Source: Colius striatus (taxonomy: Eukaryota; Chordata; Aves; Coliiformes; Coliidae). From it: a stretch of DNA of 64,000 bases. Position 1 is the first letter of the stretch; the number at the start of each line of letters is the position of its first letter. The stretch lies in the NCBI RefSeq assembly GCF_028858725.1, contig NC_084774.1, positions 868,001 to 932,000 of the forward strand. The letters run 5' to 3'. Below are positions 1 through 10,000 of the stretch, piece by piece. The notes beneath the pieces were generated by a model. That model ran no database searches. It saw only the letters and a program-made list of their open reading frames with translations, and was not told the origin of the DNA. The translations under genes were made by a program, and so were the position numbers.

Positions 1-240
1 GAGATCTCTGCTGAGGTCCCTCTGAGCTCCCCCTGAGCTCCTGGCAGAGCTCCCCATAAGCTCTGGGCTGAGGTCTGTCTGAGCTCCAGGCTGAGCTCCC
101 TCTGAGCTCCTGGCTGAGCTCCCTCTGAGCTCTGGGCTGAGGTCTGTCTGAGCTTCCTTTGAGCTCCAGGCTTAGTTCCCTCTGAGCTCCGGGTTGAGGT
201 CCATCTGAGCTCCAGGCCAAGGATCATCTGAGGCTCATCT
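1..240. repeat. GAGCTC minisatellite, truncated by the window edge
   Basis: Tandem 11-12-bp units, each built on GAGCTC (the SacI site) with CTGAGGTC-type variants, fill the first 240 bases. It is the left-arm counterpart of the longer array at 53221-54110. By comparison with the right arm it lies in the first intron of FBF1, just downstream of the promoter. Confidence 0.85.
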
Positions 241-1092
241 GATCTCCATCTGAGCTCGAGTCAGCATCAGGTGAGCACTGGGCTGGGCACTGGGCTGGAC
301 ATGGGGCTGGGCACTGGGCTGAGCATTAGGCTGCAGGCAATGAGCAGTGACACTGAGCATTGCTCCTTTGCAGTCTTTAGAATTGTTCATTCCCTCCTTG
401 TGTTGTTCAGTTGTCCCACTTATTTGGGATCCCGTGGGTGCTCCAGACCCAAGGAGATGAGGTTTTCTTCCCTCCTTCCTCTTCTGCTTGCCTCCTCCCC
501 CAGGTGATCACCAGGCTTTGGGCAGAGCGGGAGCCCAATGGGCTCTGCTTGGGTCAGCACTCGAGGGACAGTGCGGGTGGCGCTTGCTGCCTCTCAGGGT
601 ATTTTGCAGAGCTTAATGTCAGTGTAATGTTTGCCATGCAAACCACTGCAGGAGCTCGAGACTGCTTTGGGGAGTGTGGGGTGGTTTTGAAGATTCAGCT
701 GAAGCTTTGTTTGGAGTGCCTTGGAGCCAGGCTGGCAGGCTGCAGAGGGGCCCTGAGCAGGAGAGGGAGATCGGTTGCAGGAAAGTGTCACTGGCCATGA
801 GAGCAACCTCTGGTACCTCTGTTTGGAGGCATAAGTGATGCCAAGGGCTGGAGGCTTTTGCCCAGCTGTCAGTCAGGAGAGGCTGTGCACACTGGTGTTT
901 CTGAAGTTGCCAATATGTCTGTGGTGCCCCTGGTTTCATATGCTGTTTCCCAGACAGTGTGGGTAGGAAGAGGGCTTCAGTGTTGCTCATGGGCTGTTCA
1001 GGAGAAAGCTACCTGTGGCTTAAATATGTTTTGGGGAAGTCCAGATGAGACCTGGTTGATATTCTAATGTGGGAATTTGTCTTTCTCTGTAG

Positions 1093-4000
1093 GCTAAAAC
1101 ACCCAGGGAAAGTCTGAGAGGCACGTACACTCGTGTGCTTCCCTGTACCCAATCTGTAGATCTGCCCCTCCGACAGGGCAGGCAGGGGCCCTGGGGTCCC
1201 CTTGCAGGCAGGGCTCCCTCCCAGGGGCAGGGTTCCCGGGGCCCCTCGGGCACAGATGGAACTACTTCTCCTTGCGGCAGGTTTTCAAGCGACATGAGCA
1301 GCCAAGTGAAAGCAGAGCTGCACCCCAAAGCTGCTCCTGCAGGCAGCAGGCGCACGGTGCGGGGCAGGGGGGCTGGAGCCGACTGGCTGGGCCTGAAGGA
1401 TGAGGATTGGTGTGAGTGGGAGCCGCTGCCTGCAGCGAAGGGCAGCCCTGCCGTGAGCCGCCCCAGCCCTGCCCCGGCCGCACGGCCTGGCCCCGCCAGC
1501 CACGTCCCGGCTGCAGAGGAGGCAGCGGCTAAAGCGGCCCCGCTGGAGGAGGAGGACTGGCTGATCGCTGCCTTGGCTCGCAAGAAAGCCCAAGCGCAGG
1601 CCAAGGCCCAGGAGAGGAATGCCGAGGCCTCGGAGGCCCCAGGGGAAAGGCTGCATCCCCGTCCTGCTGTCAGGTAAAGGCACAGTTGATGGCCACGCTG
1701 CTCCCGTTTGCTCCACGTGTAGCTGCTCCAGCAGCACCTCTCCCAAAGCCTCGTCTCAGATTGAGGCCATTAGTTTTAAGCACTAGTTTGTCTTGGGGTG
1801 GAGCCCTGGGAGCCCAGCACCTGAAGCTGTGTAGCAAGAGCTGGGTGCCGCCAACCCGCTACATCTGCTGTAAATCTCGCTTTGAACGGCTCCTTGCTTA
1901 AATGCAGTAGTCCCAGCACTGCAGTCTTTTATCCCAGTGCTATTTGAGCCTCATTGTATGTTTTGTGATGCGGCTGCCGTGGTGTGGCCGTGTGCTCTCT
2001 CCATTTCCCACTGCCTGGCCTGGCTGTCCTTAGGACACTCTTGCTGAGCTGACGTGTGGTGCTGCTAACACTCAGGCTTGTGTCACAGCTCTGTTCTAGG
2101 GGATGATTTCTTCAGCAAGCTCTCTGCAGAGGACAGCAAAGCTGCAGGGGTGAGTCCAGATTTCAGGAGAGAGCCCAAGTGTGTCAAGGGCTGGGACTGG
2201 GCTGGGCTAAGATTGCCCCTGATCTCCCTGTGTCCAAGTCAGTAGTGGGATATGGGAGATGGACTGTGCCACAGAGGTAACCCCTCTGTGGCATCGCTGT
2301 GGAGTGGGGAAGATGGGACAGGGGAGTGGGTGGATGGGGGGAGAAAGGCTTCCAGGTGCCAGGAATTACGTGCTGCTGCAGCCTTCCTGGGTGCGCTTCA
2401 GGGAAAGTGTTGTAAGAAGAACGCTTGCCCAAATCAATGCCTTTGAGTTTTCCTGATGCTTGTCCCTGAGGCAGCAGAATCTCAGCAACAGAAGCAAGGC
2501 ACAGGGAGGTTTTGAGTGAGAAGGGCACCCAAAGGTGGTCATGTGCTCTTCTTCCTCATAAACCAAGGAAAAGCAGGGGCTGGAGTGAGGGGGGGGAAGT
2601 TTCCAAAGTCTGCTCATCTCTGATCTCTCCCCTCCCTGGCACACAGGGACCCAGGGCCTCTGCCACAGACGCGGAGAATCTGCTGCAGAACCTGAAGGTG
2701 AGTGTGGAAATGCCTCCCTCTCCCCACACCGTGCCTCCAGCCGTGGCCTCCAGCATCAGCTTCCAAAGGGAGCAGTGACACTGAGGCCTTAGCAGTGCTC
2801 ACCCTGCTCCCATCCTTGTCCCCTTGCTTCCCAGGATATGGATGACCTGGAAGCTGATCTCCTGGGGATATCAAAGCCCAGTTCTGCAGCAGAGAAGACA
2901 ACTGTGAAAGGTCCTGAGGAATGGGGTTCCTTGGGAGAAGGACGAGCTAAAGCCCCAGGGAAGCTGTTAGGTCCTGAGAAAGGTTAGAGGGAGATTTTAC
3001 TTTTGTCTTCACAACTTGATTGGGAATGAGCAGGGGATGTCTTCATCTGGGAACAAAAAGTGGAAGGAGAGCCAAAGGGGTTGCATTAGAGGTATGCCAG
3101 CCACAAGGCTGTGGGGAGGAATGTGTGGCGCCACATGTAGCTGCAGAGGAGCAGGGGGGCTGGCGTCTTTGCACCCAGTTGCTCCTCTGGGCATTGAGTC
3201 AAGGCTGCTTGTTTGAACAGAGAAGGAAGAGGACTGGAAGAGGAAAGATGATGTGTCTGGCGTGTACAAGTCCTCGGTGGCCTCCACACCCAAGAGCCCA
3301 GTGGCGAGGAGGCGGTCTGTCAGGTGTGGTGCTGCGTGTGTGTCCCTAGCTCCAGGCACACTGCCCCTGCGACAGGGCAGGCAGGGGCCCTGGGGTCCCC
3401 GTGCAGGCAGGGCTCCCTCCCAGGGGCAGGGTTCCCGGGGCCCCTCGGGCACAGATGGAACTGCTTCTCCTTGCGGCAGGTTTTCAAGCGACACGAGCAG
3501 CCAAGTGAAAGCAGAGCTGCACCCCAAAGCTGCTCCTGCAGGCAGCAGGCGCACGGTGCGGGGCAGGGGGGCTGGAGCCGACTGGCTGGGCCTGAAGGAT
3601 GAGGATTGGTGTGAGTGGGAGCCGCTGCCTGCAGCGAAGGGCAGCCCTGCCGTGAGCCGCCCCAGCCCTGCCCCGGTCGCACGGCCTGGCCCCGCCAGCC
3701 ACGTCCCGTTGATGGCCACGCTGCTCCCGTTTGCTCCACGTGTAGCTGCTCCAGCAGCACCTCTCCCAAAGCCTCGTCTCAGATTGAAGCCATTAGTTTT
3801 AAGCGCTAGTTTGTCTTGGGGTGGAGTATTAGCGCAGGGTTTTCTCCTACTTGATCCAGCCTGCAGCCCTCCAGGCTCACCTTGCTGTTGTGGCCAGAAT
3901 CGCACCCACTGTCCCAGGTCTTGCAGAGCTGTCCTGGATGAGCACAGCCCCACAGCACATGCTGTGTTCCTTGTTGGTGTCTGCATTCCCCTTCATTCCT

Positions 4001-7000
4001 CCTAGTTCCAGACACACCGCCTCCTCCTGCTGAGTTTACACCGGCACAGGTTGAGCCTTGTGCCGTTGGAATGGGGCTCAGAAGGGAATTGCAGAGAGCC
4101 GTGTGTGATGTGCAGGGCTGTGTTAGCTGGGGCTGCTGCTGTCTGGGGCGAGCGGGGATGAAACGAGTAGGAACAGCAGTGATGGAGGTTTTGAGACAGA
4201 GGCTTTCAGCTGCAAGGCAGGAATTGGTGTTGGGGACAGGATCTTGCCTTCCCTGAGCTCTTCCACATCTGGTGTTTGTGCCTGCAGCCATCCAGCCGCC
4301 TCCACAGGAGCCCCACAGCAGGCAGCTGCCCTGCAGGACACAGCCAGTGCAGACAGCTCTGGGTAAGGCCTCGGTCAGCTCTCGGGCACCCTCCGTGGGA
4401 CAGATGTCCTGCAGAAAGCAGCTGCGTGTGTGCAGTGGGGGAGTGGGGGGGGCTGGGAGCCAGCAGCGATCCCTTTGGGCCTGAGACCTCTGTAGCTAGG
4501 AGGGAGGGCAGCTCGGCAGGTGGGTTGGGTTCTTGTCTGTTGGAGCACTAGGAAAGCCAAGCTTTCAACTTCAATGGCAAGCAGAGCAATATCTGTGTGC
4601 CTCTCCCTGCTGTGCATCACTTGTGTCTCTGCCCCTGCAGGCAGCCGGTGCCCTGGCTCAGCACCACGAAAGGAGCCTCAACTCAGGCGTCGGAGGCTGA
4701 GAAGGAGGATCCCTCCGGAGACACCAGCGCCCTGGGTGCGTTTCCTGGGATTGTGCAGCTTGGGCAGCAGGATGCAGAGAGGCTCCCCCTGCCCTGCAAA
4801 ACAAGTACAAATCAGGAGGCACAGCATTACCCTTGGCCATGGAGTTGCTGCCCAGGCTTTGAGCAGCCGGTGTGGGAGCAGGTTGCCACGCTGCAGGATC
4901 CCACCATCCCCCTTTTGTGGTGTGGTGGAGACACGGTGCTGGGGCACACTGAATTCTGCAGGGCTGCCTTTGGACTTTCAGAGGGCTGCAAAAGACTTGG
5001 TTTCTCTTGGTGGGCATGAGTTCATGCTGTCCTTTCTCTCTTCCCCCTTCCCTCTTCCTGCCCACGTGCTGGTCCCACTAGTGCTGTGTCTGGGCTGAAG
5101 CTGTGCACCAGTTCAGAGCCTACTGAAAGCAACTCTTTTAGGATTCAGCCTCCTGCCTAGGTGATGGAGATGGAGGAGGAGCCATGCTTTGCCCTCAGCC
5201 TTTCTCTGCAGGGCAGAGTGCCAGCATTGTGGGGGTGCAGGAATGGACAGGCCTGCCTGACCCTCTGTCCCCATCACCACCCACCAGAGCAGAGCAGGAC
5301 CCTTCTCACTCTGCCCAGGAGAGCCAGACCTTTGTCCTTCTGGGAGGGGATGATTGCTGTTGCCATGTCTGAATGGCAGACTTGTTCCATTTTCAGCCTC
5401 TACAGCCTTATTGCCAGGAGAGCAGGAGGTGCAGGGCCCTGTCCCACTTGCTCAGGTAGGTCTGCTGGGCCTGTGGCCCTGTGAGGTGCAGGATCAGGCT
5501 TGTGCTGATGGCCCTCTGCTGCCAACTCCTCGTCATCCAGCTCTGTGCATCCATGGGAGCCTGGGTTCATGGAGGGAAAGTGTTGGGAGAGCTCTGGGAT
5601 ACCACAAGTAGTATTTATCAAACCAAAGCACGTGTGCTGTGGATGCTTTGTAAATCACAGCAGTTGACACTGCTGCATTGCCTGAGCAGCATGTACAGAC
5701 TTCTCCAGGCACATATACGTCATATTAACAGCAGAGATTGCAGTTGATAGAGGAATTGGCTTCCTCAGCATGGTAGTGAGGATACTCGGAGATGGTTTCT
5801 AGAGCACTGGAGGGCCATCAGAGCCTTTGGCAGAGAGGGCAGCTCTTGCTTTGTCTTTGAAGCCCCTTTTTCACATCTGCCTGGGCCTTCTTGCCCTGCC
5901 TTCATGGCAGGACAGCTGCTGTCTCCCCGAGAGCTGCCGGCCTTCTCCTTGAATCTACCCCCACAGCAAGAGGAGCCCAACATGATTTTGTCTGGGATAG
6001 GGGCTGCTGAGCATCAGAAGGGAGCCAGGCCAGCAACAGGGTTGGGCTGGGGAAGGGTAGAGGAAGGGCCTCAGTAAGCTGGGTATGAATTACCACTCCC
6101 AGGCTAGGAAGAATGTTCCCTCAGGACTTGACCTGCCTGACAGCAGCCCTGTGTCTCTGCAGGTTCCCACACCCAGGACACGTCTCCAGGCTGCCCCACA
6201 GCTGCAGGTGAGACACACGCCTTCCTGTGTGGGCTGATGGCCACCCCACAAAGCCACGGATCCTGAAGGGCCTTGATCTTCCCTCTCCATCCCCACAGAC
6301 AGAGTCCTCAGGCCTGGGCTTGCTGCATGAGAGGAGGCCGGGGCATGGCACTGCCCGGCTCTGTGAGGATGCATCAGGCTGCCGGGCAGCTCTGGTCAGC
6401 GCCCAGGCCCGTGTGGCAGAGCTGGAGAGCCAGGTGAGCCCCGTCACCTGCTGGAAGGGGGCCACGGGTGACACAGCGGGAGGAGAAGGGCTCATGTCCA
6501 CTCCAATGGCATCAGAGTGACAGGGGAGAGAGGAGAAACCTCTCTGTCCAGAAGTAGCCATGGCCACTGAGTGAGTGCTGCTGTGGGAGCTGTGTCCCTG
6601 GAGCAGCACAAGGACCTTCTCCCCGGGTGCCTGGCAGGTCCAGATGCTTGAGGTGGAGCGGACACAGCAGAGGCTGTTGCTGGAGAGTCTCCAGCAGCAG
6701 CACCAGAAGAACCTGGATCTTCTCGAGAGCCCCTACAGGTACCAGGCTCTTGCCTGTGCTCCCCTCCTCTGTCAGATCCTTGCCTGCAGCCATCTCCTCT
6801 GAGGTAGGGAGGGCTGGGCTGCTTCCCCAGTCCATCCTTGAAGACAGGCACAGAGGCACGTCGGAGTGGACCTGGTGGGGACAGAGAGCAGCCCCACAGG
6901 TGAACAACCAAGGTTGGAGTCCACTCTGACCAACACTGTCTGGTGGGTGGTGAGGAGGAGGAACAGGTTTGGAGGAACTCTTTGCCAGCATGTCCCCAGC

Positions 7001-10000
7001 CAGTGCAATGCACTGAGCAGCAACAGGAGGGTTTGAGGCTCTGACTGTGGAGAGGCCGAATGTTTCCCATGTGCACAGCAACACTGATCTGAATCCCCAC
7101 GTGCACTTTGGGTGGAGAGCTCCAGGTATTGCCATGAGAGCAACACTTCTCCCTTGGTGTGACCTCTACAAGCAGGCGGCAAATGAAGGTGTTGGAGGAG
7201 AGCCACGGGCAGCAGGAGGAGAGGCTGCGGCAGGAGCTGGAGCAGCTGAGGGCTCAGCTGCTGTCGCAGAGCCAGGATGCGGAGCAGGCGCAGGCAGAGC
7301 TGCAGGCACAGCACCAGCAGCAGCTGGCAGCACTGGAGCAGCAGCACACGCTGGAGGTGAAGCGGCTGCAAGAGCTGCAGAGGTGAGAGCAGCACACACG
7401 TGGGGTTAGTAGCCCTGCTCTTGGCAAAGGAACCAGGGAACAGCCTGGGGGCTGCGGTGAAAGGAGGCTCGAGAGGCACTGGGCTATGGGTGGCTCAGTG
7501 GCTTTTGGAATGGGGATTTGCTTTGTAGGTTGGCACAGGGAGATGTGGCTGGAGGTACCATTTCAGAGTGAATGTTTTACCTTTTTACTCAGTCCAGTGA
7601 GCCACTGGTGTCGCACGTAGTTTGGGTCAATGAGAAGCCAGGTTTTGGTAGAGAAGCCCTTAAGCCCTGCATGTGGTCCGTGCCAAATGTGGATGCCTGT
7701 CAGGGGCGTGCCCTGTGACAGCCCACCACGCCAGCTCAGTTCCTGGCACCACTCAGCTCCATGACCATGACCAGGCCTCTTGCACAGTGCCTGTCACGGG
7801 GAGCACGGCTTTGAGACAGCCCGTGGTGGGCTCCTCACCCGTGTCCCGCAGGACGTCCATCCAGGAGCTGCGCCAGGACTACGACGAGCAGCTGCGGCGG
7901 CTGCAGCGGCTGAAGGATCAGGAGGTGGATGCGGTGACCAGCGCCACGTCACACACCAGGTACCAGCCCCCTGGCCGTGGTGTTCCCCGCGGAACCAGCC
8001 TCGGGCTGTGGCAACAGAGCCCATCCCCTCTTCCCCCTGCTGCCTCTCACAGGGCTGCTGAGCACTTTGCTCTCTGTCAGTACTCTCCTAAGCAGCAGCT
8101 CTGTCTTCCCACCACTCTGCTGTGACCCACAGAGGGGCAGGGCAGGACTGCCTGGCCTTTGGCCCACCACATCTCCCCCTCCATCGCAGTGAGGTGAAGC
8201 ATGTGCCACAGGGTTGACTTTCTCCTCGCTCTCCTCCGCAGGTCTCTGAACGGCGTCATCGAGTGGATGGAGAAGTTCTCCAGTGATCTGCACGAGCTCT
8301 GGCACAAGGTGGAGGCCAAGCACCACAGCACCTCCCAGGAGCTGGCCACGTGGGCACAGCAGCTCAGGGGTACGTCTGTCAGCCATCTGTCAGTGCTGGA
8401 ATGGCTCTGGAGGCACCCAGCAAATGGGGAGAAGGTGCCCTGAGTCAGGCAGGGACTGGGAGCCGAGGCTGGCAAAGCCTGGCCTGCCTCGGCCACTGAA
8501 CACCTCGGGGTGTCCCCGTTACGAAGTGGGGTCCTGGGGGTGTGCAGAAGGGGAGCAGCACAAATGCATGCAGGTCTTCCGCTGTGAGTATGGTATGGGC
8601 AGAGAGGGCTTCCCACCTCGTGCTGCTCATGGCTCGGCTGCTCCCTCTGCACAGTGCTCCAAGACAGGATGTTGCAGCAGCAGAAGGACATGGAGGAGGA
8701 ACAGAGACGACACCAGGACGTGATTGCTAAAGTGGAGGCCAGGCTGAGCGAGCAGTCTCAGCAGCTGGAGCAGGTGAGCCCAGGCTGTCTCTTTTGCCCG
8801 AGTCAGCCCTCCTGTCTGGGTTTGGGATAGGTATGTGTTGTCCCAGGAGCCTGGAACAGCCCCTGTCTCTCCTCCCTGTCCAAACCCAGGAGCGCTGCAG
8901 GGCGCTGACGGAGCAGTGCCAAGTGGGATCTCTGCAGCGCTCGCTGGAGGAGCGGCAGCAAGTCCTGAGCCAGCAGCTCTCCAAGGAGCGAGCAGAGCTG
9001 GAGAGGGCCAAGGTGAGGTGGGACAGACAGCTCCAGGTGCTGTTCACGTGTGCCCCGAGTGTGAGCGGGGCTGCAGTGTGCTGTGTGGTGGAGGAAGGAG
9101 CCGGGTTCTGGGCTGCAGCACTTTGCTCCCTCAATCCCACCCCCAGGCGCAGTGACTCACAATCAGAGCGGTCCCCTGGCAGCTGGAAGCTTGGGGCTGA
9201 GCTCTCCAAGCAGGGCTCACTCCAAGCACTGGGGGGCTTGAACCAGCTTCTGGGTGTTGCCTGATATTTGGTGGCAGAGATGGGCTGAAGGAGAAAAATC
9301 CATCAGCAAAGGGGACTCAGTGCTTTGCCTCTCCCTCTCTTGTGACATTCTGCAGAGCACTTTTCTGGCGGAGCAGCAGTTGGTGGTGCAGAAGTGCTCA
9401 GAGGAGTACCAGAAGCTGGCGACTGAGTGGGCTGAACTTCGTGCCCAGCAGCAGCAGAGCAGGGTGAGGATGGAACTGGACACGGGCACATGGGCTCCCA
9501 GGGAGAGGGCACCGTCAGCAGCCTGGCCAAAGTACTGCAGCGCAGCCCCTTCCCATGCCCACGGGGCAGGCTCTACGCTCCTTCAGGTGTTTCAGACAGA
9601 GATGTCCCTTGGGGTGGTGAGAATCAGGCTGCCCCAGGAGCAGCCTCCACCAGCCTGCTTTAGATGCTGACAGAAGCGTGGGTTCCTCTGTCTCTCCCCT
9701 CTGCCTGTGAGGAGTTGGGGCAGCCAGACCAGGCACAGCCACCTCCTTCATGAGAGGAAACCCCCACGGTGGGTGTAAGCAAAGCCTTCCCCTGCCACGA
9801 AGTTTTCCGCCCTTGGCCTAAAAACCAGTCTCAAAGTCTGAAAACCAGGCTCGAAGCCTGAAACCAGGCTCGAAGCCTGAAAAATGAACCAGACTCGAAG
9901 TCTGAAACCAGGCTTGAAGCCTGAAAAACCAGCTCGAAGCCTACTTCATGTGGCGATCAACCCAGGGTCCGATTCTCAGCTGGGTGGGAAGAAATCAGTC

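Noticed and set aside
3009-3986. 325-codon minus-strand open frame, mirrored at 49456-50433
   Set aside because: Antisense to FBF1 exons, spans their splice sites, low-complexity Ala/Gly/Pro, no recognisable domain.
6627-6929. Several overlapping ~100-codon frames in the FBF1 introns
   Set aside because: Frame shadows of coiled-coil exons running into introns; the spliced frames explain the coding signal.
9827-9952. CRISPR-like spaced repeats
   Set aside because: Units are about 20 bp with short, non-unique spacers, inside an LTR element of a eukaryotic genome; no cas genes exist.
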